A stretch of DNA of 36,551 nt from Hydrogenovibrio sp. SC-1. GTDB taxonomy: Bacteria; Pseudomonadota; Gammaproteobacteria; Thiomicrospirales; Thiomicrospiraceae. Position 1 is the stretch's first letter; the number at the start of each line of letters is the position of its first letter. The position numbers and the translations under genes were made by a program. Positions 8,081-17,239 of this stretch are shown here, one piece after another. The notes beneath the pieces were generated by a model. It was not told the origin of the DNA, did not search any database, and worked only from the letters and a program-made list of their open reading frames with translations. The stretch is from assembly GCF_002848135.1 (NCBI RefSeq), contig NZ_PKGB01000020.1:1-36551 (forward strand), given 5' to 3'.

Positions 8081-8470
8081 TTACCCTATTTCAAACTCGA
8101 TGTTGCATTCTTGTAAACGTTTTTGATTGAGGGCGTAACCGTTCACTAGATATTGGTTGAGAAGTTGAATAGCACATTTTATAAATTGAACACCTTGTCG
8201 AGATTTGACTCTATAACCGACAGAGATGATGACGTCTAAGTTGAAAAACTTTACTGGTTTGTCTGAATTTGGAATGTGCAAAAATTGCACATTGCCTGCT
8301 TCTTCCAGCTCTCCATCTTTAAATACATTGTTGACATGTTTGGTAATGACGGATCTTTCACGGCCAAATAGCTCTACCATTTGGGCTTGAGATATCCAAA
8401 CCGTATCATCTTCCAACGTCACATTTAATTTGATTTCATTTTCTGTTTTGTATATTTCAACATGGGACAT
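8081..8470 (-). CDS. Short RhuM-family protein between two recombinases
   Basis: The 129-aa product matches the N-terminal part of the RhuM family (virulence protein RhuM): DDTVWISQAQMVELFGRERS, TKHVNNVFKDGELEE, FFNLDVIISVGYRVKS and YLVNGYALNQKRLQE. Classical RhuM proteins are about 330 aa; this one stops after the winged-helix-like N-domain. The tight packing (12 bases after recombinase A, eight before recombinase B) suggests a settled short form and not random truncation. ATG 8470 is chosen for AGAGGA eight bases upstream. The WISQAQMVELFGRERSVITKHV segment looks like a DNA-binding helix-turn-helix, so an accessory or directionality role is plausible but unproven. The second recombinase pair (11369-17216) has no such gene. 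Confidence 0.82.
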   Translation of the reverse strand: MSHVEIYKTENEIKLNVTLEDDTVWISQAQMVELFGRERSVITKHVNNVFKDGELEEAGNVQFLHIPNSDKPVKFFNLDVIISVGYRVKSRQGVQFIKCAIQLLNQYLVNGYALNQKRLQECNIEFEIG

Positions 8471-8482
8471 CAAGTTTATCCT

Positions 8483-11155
8483 CTACTTTATCGGGTAGTT
8501 ACTATTAAGTGTATCGTTAACCTGATTGGAAATCGGTTTAAATGGCAACGGAACCTTGAAATCGGCATAGATTTTTTGAAGCTCTGCTTTTATCGCCTTA
8601 CGGTAGTCTTGCTGATTAAATAATGCCACAAGATTCCATGATTCAGTCCCAAAATGACGATGCCCCATAAATTCATCAATATATTCCGGGTTGGCACCTC
8701 TTTCTAAAAGTGCAGAGCGCAAAAAATGGCGATTGGCATTTGGTGCAAGCTTCAAGAATAAGGGGTTGTTGAGATGTCCTGACGCCTCATAGAGTTTGAG
8801 TGCTGAGAGCCGAGTATAAGGAATCAATTTCAATCGACTGTGCATCCCTTTTTTTTGTATTAATTCGGTGCTAATTAGAAAGTACCCTGGAAAAGCTTTA
8901 TTTGGTGAAACAAGTCCTCGCCATTTAAATTCTGGTTCTAAGTTCGAAGCAAAGAAGTCCGACCATTTTGCGAGTTTTTTGCGTCTGAAAATATCGATTA
9001 ACCTTACAGTGTAGTGTTCAAAATAGTCAAGCATGTCTTGAATTGGCTCCAGAATTGGAATAATACGTGTGTTATAGCCACCTTGAATGACTTTGTCGGT
9101 AATAATGGTAAAGCCTTCATGGTCAATTGATTGCAAGCCAATATAGGGGTTGGTTACATTACGAATGGCCGTAAAGTATGAGCTGTAGGTTTCAGCAAAC
9201 AGCATGATTAAATTGACGAGATCAATAAGTTCGTGAGTTGCTAAACTCATTGGATCCCGGTCAAGTTTAGTGGAAACGAAGCTTGAGATATGAGTCAGTT
9301 CTTTTTGCACAATGGATTTGATTGGACGGATAGGGTTGCCATATCCAATAAATAGATTGGGTGAGCTTTTTTTAGGAAGTTCTACCTTCTCTCTGAATAA
9401 GGCATAGATTCCTTTCTGATAGTCTTCAAAAAGCTTTAAATTGGCCAATGTCGTGTAATGCAACTGAGTTGCACCGATGACTTTGGGTGTGCCAGATAAA
9501 ATAGAAACGGACCAAAAGTCACCATTTGAAGCATTAAAGAAGGTGCTCTGAATTGCTTGTTGAACAAATTCAGGCGTTAGCCGTTGATCTAGTTTGAAGC
9601 TTTCAAAAAGTCTTTTTAAAGTCTGATTGTTTGTATAGATACTGTATTCGGTTAAAGAACCTTCATTTGTTTCCAAGTTTGCTTTTGCATCTGTCCAGAC
9701 TTTTACAGCCGCTTTTAGGATGGTCTGCACTCTGTTGGGTAAGTTATAACAAATGAATTTATCGGTCCGATAATTCTGACCATGGTTTTCCTCTATACCA
9801 CTGAGGTATTTATAGGTTAAAGGCAGGTACACTTGGGTACAATCCGCCTTCAAGTTAATAACTTTTTGAATCAACTTATCCTCTTCTGCAGTTAACCGAA
9901 TCCGATAGCGCTTGTTAAGTGAGTTACCTGTGCATAGGCTTAAAGCGATTTGTATGACGGCGGAACTGGCATAAAGAGGATTTCTTTTGGAAGTTATGGC
10001 ATGAGCATATTTTTCTAATGAATCTAGTATGGATTCAAATTCTTGGTTTGTAAGTTGGTCGCGCAGAAATTGATTGGCCTTTTCAATGTGTGATATGGCT
10101 TGGCGAGAAGTTAAATTTTTTCGCTCTATCGAATAGGTTGGCGAATCATCAGATTCTTGAAAGTATTCATCATCTGTTAACTCATCCTCCGCTAAATCCA
10201 AGGCACTTTCAGTGTCTGTTGAGGAGCGTTCACCAATGGTTCTGACAAGCTGGATATTGGTACCGTCAATAGATAGGTCATTTGTGGTGATATTATCGGA
10301 TGCTTTGATAAACCGTATTCTTGGTCTCGGTGTGTTTGAGCCGCTTCCGCCTTTCGACTTTTTGGCGCGAGGATTATCATCTTTGTAAAGCTTGTTAAGG
10401 TAGAAGACAATCTTGCTAAATTCACCATACTGTTCTATGTCCTGAATCAACTCCTCGTAGGTTTCATACCCCCCAAAATCAGAGTGCCATAAGGCTTGAG
10501 TGGTTGATATGCGCCTGAGCTCTCTGGACATACTGTGCTTTGCATGAAGTTTATGCGGAATTATAAAATGAGCGTTCCATAAAGCTGCGCAAATAAAGGC
10601 ATGATTGGACAGGAATTCTAGTTCAGTCTCGGTTGGATGAAAGATGAAGGGTTCAAACAAACTATCATATAAAGGGTTTTCATTAATGATGCCGTCCATG
10701 GCTCTAGTTATTTGTTGGGCGATATCTTGTTTTTCAAGGTAACCAACCTTGGCAGTCAGTTCGGCAATAAAACTGTCCACCGATAGGCTAGGAAAATCGT
10801 CAACCAGGGCCTCAAAGTGATTAAGGCATGTTTCTGACAATGAAATGATGCTCTGAAAATTATCGGATATTTGATTATTGATTTTAAATTGGGTTCGATC
10901 AAGAATGGCTGATCCCATCAACTGTATACGCTTTAGGACATCTACAATAAAAAGCAGGTAATGAGGCTTGTTGCGGCTTTTAGATGTTGCTTTTTCGAAG
11001 TCTACAGGAGGAGTGATAAAGGCTTGTAGCTGCAAGGCACTGGAAGGTTCTAGCTTAGGGATATGCGCGAATGGATCCTTGCCATACATATCAGATAGCA
11101 CTAGGGCATCTTGCTTGACGAGTGACAGCCTAAGCGTATCAATTTTACTAGCCAA
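8483..11155 (-). CDS. Giant tyrosine recombinase A, 890 aa
   Basis: This is a second, divergent tyrosine recombinase. The C-terminal domain keeps Arg665 (FTAIRNVTNP), a likely Lys in the beta-hairpin (TDKVIQGGYNTR), His810-x-x-Arg813 (NRHFLRSALLE), His832 (FMGHRHFG) and Tyr851 (NQQDYRKAI). The His-to-Tyr spacing is 19 residues, longer than the ten in recombinase B. A long N-terminal part includes an acidic low-complexity stretch around 310-340 (STDTESALDLAEDELTDDEY). The start is TTG 11155 with AAAGGA eight bases upstream. It is the first gene of the operon, transcribed away from the tRNA-Phe fragment 180 bp upstream, the usual place for a recombinase beside its attachment site. It is a homologue of the 769-aa + strand protein. 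Confidence 0.88.
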   Translation of the reverse strand: MASKIDTLRLSLVKQDALVLSDMYGKDPFAHIPKLEPSSALQLQAFITPPVDFEKATSKSRNKPHYLLFIVDVLKRIQLMGSAILDRTQFKINNQISDNFQSIISLSETCLNHFEALVDDFPSLSVDSFIAELTAKVGYLEKQDIAQQITRAMDGIINENPLYDSLFEPFIFHPTETELEFLSNHAFICAALWNAHFIIPHKLHAKHSMSRELRRISTTQALWHSDFGGYETYEELIQDIEQYGEFSKIVFYLNKLYKDDNPRAKKSKGGSGSNTPRPRIRFIKASDNITTNDLSIDGTNIQLVRTIGERSSTDTESALDLAEDELTDDEYFQESDDSPTYSIERKNLTSRQAISHIEKANQFLRDQLTNQEFESILDSLEKYAHAITSKRNPLYASSAVIQIALSLCTGNSLNKRYRIRLTAEEDKLIQKVINLKADCTQVYLPLTYKYLSGIEENHGQNYRTDKFICYNLPNRVQTILKAAVKVWTDAKANLETNEGSLTEYSIYTNNQTLKRLFESFKLDQRLTPEFVQQAIQSTFFNASNGDFWSVSILSGTPKVIGATQLHYTTLANLKLFEDYQKGIYALFREKVELPKKSSPNLFIGYGNPIRPIKSIVQKELTHISSFVSTKLDRDPMSLATHELIDLVNLIMLFAETYSSYFTAIRNVTNPYIGLQSIDHEGFTIITDKVIQGGYNTRIIPILEPIQDMLDYFEHYTVRLIDIFRRKKLAKWSDFFASNLEPEFKWRGLVSPNKAFPGYFLISTELIQKKGMHSRLKLIPYTRLSALKLYEASGHLNNPLFLKLAPNANRHFLRSALLERGANPEYIDEFMGHRHFGTESWNLVALFNQQDYRKAIKAELQKIYADFKVPLPFKPISNQVNDTLNSNYPIK

Positions 11156-11336
11156 TTGTCGAGTCCTTTAGTCAAAAGTTCACTTTGATAATTGTGCCAT
11201 AAATTAAGTTTTATGGGAATTAAATTATCTTAACTTACTTTGAAGGGGGATTGTTAACTCTCTGTTTATGCTAGTTTAATGCTAAATTATGTAGGTTTTA
11301 GCAGGTTGATGGGTGGTTAAGTAAGTGTGCTAAATT
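11156..11336. promoter_or_regulatory. Element-end region between recombinase A and tRNA-Phe fragment
   Basis: This is probably the operon promoter and recombinase binding region. Visible repeats are an AAAGT-TC-ACTTT palindrome (11175-11186), ACTTTGA repeated at 11182 and 11237, the palindrome CCATAAA / TTTATGG (11197-11216), and the direct repeat GCTAAATTA at 11281 and 11329, the second copy touching the tRNA-derived core. Such repeats beside an attachment core are candidate recombinase sites. I cannot single out a promoter. Confidence 0.45.
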
Positions 11337-11376
11337 AGATTTTCAATCTTTGCTCTACCGACTGAGCTATGTGGCC
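11337..11376 (-). pseudogene. tRNA-Phe 5' half, attachment-site remnant (duplicate)
   Basis: This is identical to the fragment at 30430-30469: acceptor 5' strand GGCCACA, D-arm GCTC..GAGC and a TTGAAAA anticodon loop, with no 3' half. Here the DNA behind it (towards higher coordinates) is broken at 11403. The -10 box is kept, but the consensus -35 is replaced by recombinase coding sequence, so transcription is unlikely. Confidence 0.8.
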
Positions 11377-13678
11377 GTATTTTGATTTGGCGTATTATAT
11401 AGATTCAACTGTTATTCAAGAAAATGCACTGCTTTCCCAAGCAATTGACGTGCACTTTTTTATAAAAATTCAGTTACTAAAGATCATTTCAGACAAGAAT
11501 CGCAAACTATCTAAAAAGGATGGTTATGACCTTTTTTCTGGAATGATAAAAATGATTGATTTAGAGCACTATGCTCACCTGAATATACCCAATTATGAAA
11601 AAATGAAAAGCCGAAAGTACATAGTCAACGCCTTGGCTCAAGGTTCTATGGAAGGGACGGTACTTAACGATAAAGAATTAAACCTTAAAGAAGCTAAACA
11701 ACGCCAATACAAAGAAACAAATCAAAATACCAGCAACCAAGACGAGAAAACCCAAGCTAGCAATGATATCGGTCGAGCGAAGACAAAAGTTATAAATTTT
11801 CTAAATAATAAATTCTTTAAAGAAAAATCTAATGAACCTAAGCTCAACTCAGAGGAAACTGCTAGAGCTGAATATAATCGGAGAATGGGGCTTGTTGCGA
11901 TTGATAAACAGTTCAAACAGAAGTTCGAATATACAGAAGAAGAGATGCCTGGTTCTGATAGCAAGGTTCGAACATTACAATCTCCTATAGAACAAGAGTT
12001 AACGGATTTTTATGAAGAACATGATATTGATTTAAGCGATGAATACATTAGAGATGAATTAACCTGGCCACAAACAATCTGTGAACTGACAAACCCGGTG
12101 ACCAAATTAACCCATGCCAAGCATGTTCACCAGCAAATTGCTCTATCTAATCAAAACCTAAGAGCGAGAGTGCCACAAGCCGTCATAAATGATTTAATGA
12201 ACCGCATCATTGAGGTTTGTGATCACATTAAAGATCAGGTTCATCTGGACAATACTATAGAAATTCGTAAAGTGTTTTTTTCGTTATTGGCACAGACCTG
12301 TTTCGGGCGAAGATTTCAGCGTCTTAGAATTTGTCAAACGCCACCTTCAGAAGAAGTTGAATTCAAAAATGATGCTCATACCTTGTTTGTATCACCCGAC
12401 TACAAGAAGGTATGGCTCAAGTTTTCACATTATAAACATGAATTCGCCTTGTTAAACGACCTTATCTATTTTGAAAACAATAGCGTTGATACAATCGAAT
12501 TTATGTTGCCCCCTGAAATTGAGAAACTTTTTGCAACTCTGATTGATAGTTTTCCCTATGATCAAATGACTATTACGGGGTATCACATGATGCCTAAGAA
12601 AACGTTCATCAATCGGTTTTTAAAAGACCAGCAAATTAACTCGACTGAACAAGATTTATTGGAAGGTGTTAGTCGCAATTATAGCTACCTTACGGGTGGT
12701 GATCTGTGGCTCCAATCGATATTTACCGGTAAAGAATCAGGTTTGCAAAAAACACAACGCCACTATGCATCCGTGCCGCAACGGAAAACACAACGTATTT
12801 TTGAAAAGCACTGTGAATTGATACTAGAAACTACAATAAAACCGTATCGGGGATATCACCGAAATGGTGTCAGAATCGGCTCGCCATATTATATCAGAAA
12901 AGATACTTTTTCAGACATCATGCAATGTCTTCAAGAGTTATTTAGCCCACTAAATGAGCCTGTAAAGTTTGAGATGCAAAATTTAGAAGAATTTCTCTTT
13001 AGGTTTAATGCAATGGCTATTTATCTAGACTTATTTTGTGGGTTTTCTTGTGCAATTCGCAATATCACCGATCCGATTGTCGAATTGAAAGAAATTAGCC
13101 AACAAGGGTTGTATCGAGTTAACGATAAAAATAAATTCGATGGTTTCAATACCCGAATCACCTATGTGCCACCTGAGCTGAGAAACGCGCTAGCACAATA
13201 TAGCAAGGTGCGAAAAAAATTAATCATCGCTTTTAAAAAAGCAAAAGTTGTCAGCTCAACATTTCAAGAAATTGTTGAGAGCAACACCCTGATTTATCTT
13301 AAAACAGATCCAAAGGGCAAAGTCGAACCCTTGCCATATAGAAGAACGGAAGCTAAGCTGGAGTTTTTTTCAAATAGCCAAACCATCAACCTAGATATTG
13401 GTCATCAACAACGAAATTTACTATCACTGCTTGAAAAATACAAAACGAATGTTAATCGTCATTATTTAAGAGGACGCTTGTTAGAGTTAGGTGTACCAGG
13501 GCATTTTATCGATGCTTATTTGGGGCACTGGCATACAGGAACCCAGCCTTGGGGTGAAATGTGCCTTTTCAACTCCGATGATTACTTTCGACAAATGAGA
13601 CAACATATTCCTACTATCCTCAGAGAACTTGGTTTCCCTGTATTAGACGATAAACCAAAGGAGCGAAGTGTTGAGTAA
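11369..13678 (+). CDS. Giant tyrosine recombinase A2, 5'-truncated, chimeric start
   Basis: This is a distant homologue of recombinase A. It retains Arg564 (CAIRNITDP), His698-x-x-Arg701 (NRHYLRGRLLE), His720 (YLGHWHTG) and Tyr739 (NSDDYFRQM), with the same 19-residue His-to-Tyr spacing. The open frame of 769 codons begins at an ATG inside the antisense of the tRNA fragment. The first 11-12 codons (MWPYFDLAYYI) are not recombinase sequence but tRNA and promoter DNA joined at 11403|11404. Lining up the catalytic Arg with that of recombinase A suggests about 100 N-terminal residues are missing. No good ribosome site precedes this ATG. An intact 5' end is expected to the left of the window, in the first tandem unit. 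It overlaps the next gene by 11 bases. Confidence 0.8.
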   Translation: MWPYFDLAYYIDSTVIQENALLSQAIDVHFFIKIQLLKIISDKNRKLSKKDGYDLFSGMIKMIDLEHYAHLNIPNYEKMKSRKYIVNALAQGSMEGTVLNDKELNLKEAKQRQYKETNQNTSNQDEKTQASNDIGRAKTKVINFLNNKFFKEKSNEPKLNSEETARAEYNRRMGLVAIDKQFKQKFEYTEEEMPGSDSKVRTLQSPIEQELTDFYEEHDIDLSDEYIRDELTWPQTICELTNPVTKLTHAKHVHQQIALSNQNLRARVPQAVINDLMNRIIEVCDHIKDQVHLDNTIEIRKVFFSLLAQTCFGRRFQRLRICQTPPSEEVEFKNDAHTLFVSPDYKKVWLKFSHYKHEFALLNDLIYFENNSVDTIEFMLPPEIEKLFATLIDSFPYDQMTITGYHMMPKKTFINRFLKDQQINSTEQDLLEGVSRNYSYLTGGDLWLQSIFTGKESGLQKTQRHYASVPQRKTQRIFEKHCELILETTIKPYRGYHRNGVRIGSPYYIRKDTFSDIMQCLQELFSPLNEPVKFEMQNLEEFLFRFNAMAIYLDLFCGFSCAIRNITDPIVELKEISQQGLYRVNDKNKFDGFNTRITYVPPELRNALAQYSKVRKKLIIAFKKAKVVSSTFQEIVESNTLIYLKTDPKGKVEPLPYRRTEAKLEFFSNSQTINLDIGHQQRNLLSLLEKYKTNVNRHYLRGRLLELGVPGHFIDAYLGHWHTGTQPWGEMCLFNSDDYFRQMRQHIPTILRELGFPVLDDKPKERSVE

Positions 13679-16600
13679 GGATGTGGAATTGGATTTAAAT
13701 AAATTAGACGTTATTTTTAAACCGTCATCGCCAAGTGATTTGGCACCTATGATTTATCGTTCAGTACCAAGCAGTCAATTAGGCCGATTGGCACTGGATG
13801 TTATTAAGAAACGGATTTATGAAGATCAGACAATTGACAGTTTTTGGCAGGGCTTGTTAAATCATGATCTGATGATCTCTGCGCCAGCATTAAATGACCT
13901 ACATCAAAGCCTCATAAAGATTAAAAATCGAAATCTTGAAGAGCTTAAAAAAGCCCCTTTAGAAATCAATAAGCGAACTGTAAATGCGCTGATATTCCAT
14001 AAATGGTTGTTGTTAGCTTTGAATGATCAATCCGATCCGCATCCATTTCAAATTCCAGAGGAGATAGAGTGCCCTGAATTTGACAGTCAAACGTTGGATA
14101 TTGATGCCTATAGTCAACTCATTCTTATACTCGAATATAACAAGAACCGCCGTCAGCAGTTGACTCCTAATCGAATTGAAAAATTTACGGCAACAATCAA
14201 GCGAGATTTGGCCAAGTTCTTAGGTGATACTATGCTGGTGATTGCCTTAGAAGAATTGAAGTATAGTTTTAAAAAAACTGAAGAGTTTATATTAACCGTC
14301 AATCTGCTCATTTACTTTGGAAATCACAAAGAGCTATGGGATTTATGCTTGATCTCCAATGTGACGATACCTTATCGTGAAATCAATCCTTTTGCCAGAG
14401 AGGTGGAATGGAAGCGAGCAATTGATGCTGAATTGGCACTTTCTTTGGTTGATGAAAAGTATTTAAAGCACAAAAACGATCCGCTTTTTGTCAATACCAT
14501 GGTGGTTATAAGTTTGATGCGTGACACTCAAGTACTCTCAGAATGGGTTCTCAATCACGTTTTAGAGGTTCTAAATGAACCGCAGCGCTTGCCTCGGGCA
14601 GGTGGTTTACTTTTCATTAGAGTAACTAGAAATAATAAACCGGATTTTGACATTTATTTATCTCCCATTACAGAGTATTACCTGCGACAGTACTTCAAAA
14701 TCCTTAAGAAGAAAGGACAAGCACCAGAATTAACCAATACTCTCAGTAATGATCGATTTTATTCGCTTCTAGGAAAAGCAAAAACCACTTTAAAACTGGA
14801 AGGCTTCAAAAGTTGGAAACATGCCATCAACAACTATCTTCTTTTGGAAGGAAGGATCCCTGGGCTGATGCTGGCCTATCATCGAGGAGATTTTGAAAGT
14901 ACGACGATAAAAGCAACAACTATTTCACGAATATTGCAGATAGAAAATGAACTTAACCTGATTAAAGAACAATCAGCAAATGGGCTTTCACCTCAAAATA
15001 TCGCAGGTAATAAAAGAATCAAACCCACGCTATTTTGGTCAAGATTAAGAAAGATTCTTACAATTCATCATATCCCTTCAAAAAAGGTTTATGAAATCCA
15101 TAAAGGCATACAGCTTCAAATTGATGAGCTCATTGCGAGTGAAAAATCACTCCCCATCGAAAAGCTAATTGCAAAGTATGCTCGTTACTTGATTGATAAG
15201 CAGGTAGCTGAGCATGCTATTGAAAGGGAAGGAGTTAGAAAGGCACTGTCTCCATCTGGGGCATTAAAATCGATTGATGCATTTGGTTTACCTCTTATCG
15301 TTTGTGTTGACAGCATTGACTTGATAAAAGAATCTGAAGACACTCGACAATCGCTGTATTTTGATTTGGTAGAGTTAGATGGCATTATCAAAGGGCGGGT
15401 TCTTTACTATTTGAGATTTTTTGAAAACTGGTTTTCAAAACAATATAAACAGGGCATGCAGATACCAGATAACGAAGAATTGTTCTCGGAAGCGGGGCTT
15501 GAAAATGCTAAGGTTGATGCAAACATCATTTCATTTGAAGAATATCAACGGATTCTTGATTACTTTGTTTCAGCTGCCAAAGAGGGGGACAGCCCAGATA
15601 CGTCGATGGTTTATACTCAAACTGCAATTTTATTAATAATGGGGTTCAAGTTAGACTTAAGGCGCTCTGAAGCACTTGGTCTAGATATGACAAGCTTTAT
15701 CAACACGAAGGATCAACCAGATATTATAATTAATTCGAATGACGTCCGCGTTTTGAAAACAACGAATGCCAGTCGTAAATTTCACTTAGAAGAACACCTA
15801 ACCCCAGATGAAATTCAAATTATCATTGATTACTTAAATCAACTACTTGAACGATTTAAATCTCTTCCTAAATACTTTTTTGCTTGCACAAAAACAACAC
15901 AACAAAAAGATTACCGGCTTATTAACCCTTTAATGAAAAGAATTCATAAGATTACGGGTGATGATTCGCTTAAGTTCCATAATCTTCGACACTCAAAAGC
16001 ATCCTGGGACATGCTTTCCCTTCTAAATACTCAATTTGACATAAACCTTGAATCTGAATTCTTTAAGTCCAGCCCGCTAACGGCAAAATATCTAATCCAA
16101 ACCAAAGGCACTTGGAATGTTACGTTACATAATCCTCATAGCATCGACAAGGGAAACTATTTTTTGCAAAAAATTATGGGGCATGGTCAGTTTAAAACAA
16201 CCTTAAAGAACTATATTCATACCCTAGATATTGCTAGTGGCGGAATGCGGATAAAAAAATCTCGTGAAGTCATGACGATTCCATGGGCTGTAAAAATAGG
16301 GGTAGCAAATAAAAATACCCTATACAAGCGTTTAAAAAGCAATTCAAACAAACTCGAAGTCATCTTAGATAGCGTATATCAGTGGACTCAACCAGATTCT
16401 AAAGGTTCTGGTAGCTCAGATATTGATATGCGCAATGAAGTGCAAAATGAGAAGAGTGATCCCCGCAATCTAGAGCGAAATACAGATAAAAAAATTGGAT
16501 ATAATTCTCCAGACCTTGAACAGGAACTGTATAAACTGGCCCCATATTGTTTTTATCAATTCTCGTTATTATCAGAAATAGAAGAGATTGAATTCCTTTT

Positions 16601-17216
16601 AAAAAGCAATAGGTTTGAACAATTCAAAGAACGTCTAAATCTGCCAGGTTGCGAACCAAACCTGATTAAAGAGCACTTTCGTCTAAATAACAAATTTCGA
16701 ATGAAGCCGCTCATCTACCCCCAGTCTCAAACTAGACTTTTAGCCAGCTTCAAACAGCTCCCTAAGTATTGGCAAGCGGCGATTTTAGACCAAAGTTTTT
16801 TTGAAAGTAGTGAATTCGTTGAAGCTCGACAACTCATCGCCACTCTCGTAGATAGGATATCGACATCCTCAGATTCAACAGCGTTGAAGCAGGTTAAAAA
16901 GTACGATATTTTGTGCCATGACTTCAATGAAGTGAGCCCAATTCTAGAGCTATGTAAGCTAACCAAAACCAGCTATAGTTTCAAGTTTCAAATGCCAAAG
17001 TCACAGCAATATGATCTAGAGGACTGGCGAAGCAGTACTGGTTTAACAGAAGAAATGTTGCCAGATAGCTGTAAGCAAAGCACCGTTGTCGCAAATACAA
17101 AGGGGCGCTTGATTATTAAGCTCCAGAAAAACCCAGAATCAGGCTCGAAGGATTTAGAACGCTATTTTTTGTTCACTATGTTGCAAAGCTACACTCAGTT
17201 CTTCTATAAGTCATAA
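13668..17216 (+). CDS. Giant tyrosine recombinase B2, 1182 aa
   Basis: This is the homologue of recombinase B. The catalytic set is complete: Arg665 in GFKLDLRRSEAL, His771-x-x-Arg774 in KFHNLRHSKASW, His839 in IMGHGQFKTT and Tyr849 in LKNYIHT. About 600 residues precede the domain and ~330 follow it, including a Ser/Asp/Asn-rich linker near 925-965. The start is GTG 13668, with AAAGGAG four bases before it inside the end of the preceding gene, so the two are translationally coupled. Unlike the A-RhuM-B operon, no third gene lies between the pair. It points inward from the left end of the 19-kb unit, opposite to the A/B operon. No frameshift or lost residue is seen. Confidence 0.88.
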   Translation: MLSKDVELDLNKLDVIFKPSSPSDLAPMIYRSVPSSQLGRLALDVIKKRIYEDQTIDSFWQGLLNHDLMISAPALNDLHQSLIKIKNRNLEELKKAPLEINKRTVNALIFHKWLLLALNDQSDPHPFQIPEEIECPEFDSQTLDIDAYSQLILILEYNKNRRQQLTPNRIEKFTATIKRDLAKFLGDTMLVIALEELKYSFKKTEEFILTVNLLIYFGNHKELWDLCLISNVTIPYREINPFAREVEWKRAIDAELALSLVDEKYLKHKNDPLFVNTMVVISLMRDTQVLSEWVLNHVLEVLNEPQRLPRAGGLLFIRVTRNNKPDFDIYLSPITEYYLRQYFKILKKKGQAPELTNTLSNDRFYSLLGKAKTTLKLEGFKSWKHAINNYLLLEGRIPGLMLAYHRGDFESTTIKATTISRILQIENELNLIKEQSANGLSPQNIAGNKRIKPTLFWSRLRKILTIHHIPSKKVYEIHKGIQLQIDELIASEKSLPIEKLIAKYARYLIDKQVAEHAIEREGVRKALSPSGALKSIDAFGLPLIVCVDSIDLIKESEDTRQSLYFDLVELDGIIKGRVLYYLRFFENWFSKQYKQGMQIPDNEELFSEAGLENAKVDANIISFEEYQRILDYFVSAAKEGDSPDTSMVYTQTAILLIMGFKLDLRRSEALGLDMTSFINTKDQPDIIINSNDVRVLKTTNASRKFHLEEHLTPDEIQIIIDYLNQLLERFKSLPKYFFACTKTTQQKDYRLINPLMKRIHKITGDDSLKFHNLRHSKASWDMLSLLNTQFDINLESEFFKSSPLTAKYLIQTKGTWNVTLHNPHSIDKGNYFLQKIMGHGQFKTTLKNYIHTLDIASGGMRIKKSREVMTIPWAVKIGVANKNTLYKRLKSNSNKLEVILDSVYQWTQPDSKGSGSSDIDMRNEVQNEKSDPRNLERNTDKKIGYNSPDLEQELYKLAPYCFYQFSLLSEIEEIEFLLKSNRFEQFKERLNLPGCEPNLIKEHFRLNNKFRMKPLIYPQSQTRLLASFKQLPKYWQAAILDQSFFESSEFVEARQLIATLVDRISTSSDSTALKQVKKYDILCHDFNEVSPILELCKLTKTSYSFKFQMPKSQQYDLEDWRSSTGLTEEMLPDSCKQSTVVANTKGRLIIKLQKNPESGSKDLERYFLFTMLQSYTQFFYKS

Positions 17217-17239
17217 TGCCCCTTGTAAGGCTTTTACGT

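Larger units (their letters stand above)
1..11403. repeat. Copy 1 of an 11.4-kb perfect direct repeat
   Basis: This segment matches 19094-30496 at a constant offset of 19,093 bp. All open frames on both strands have identical protein sequences in the two copies, and the spot-checked intergenic bases are identical. The right edge is sharp: after TATATAGA the copies part (TTCAACTG here, GGGGGTTG at 30497). The left edge is the window boundary, so the true extent is unknown. It is best explained as the tail of the first copy of a 19,093-bp tandem unit. Whether it is real or an assembly duplication cannot be decided here. Confidence 0.95.

Noticed and set aside
10192-10428. 78-codon frame inside recombinase A
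   Set aside because: It is an alternative frame of the acidic low-complexity linker; no ribosome site or family was seen.
11337-11376. Functional tRNA gene
   Set aside because: The T-arm, variable loop and acceptor 3' strand are missing, so it can only be a fragment.
15421-15636. 71-codon + strand frame inside the 1182-aa recombinase gene
   Set aside because: It is out of frame within a continuous recombinase coding region whose catalytic motifs lie on both sides.
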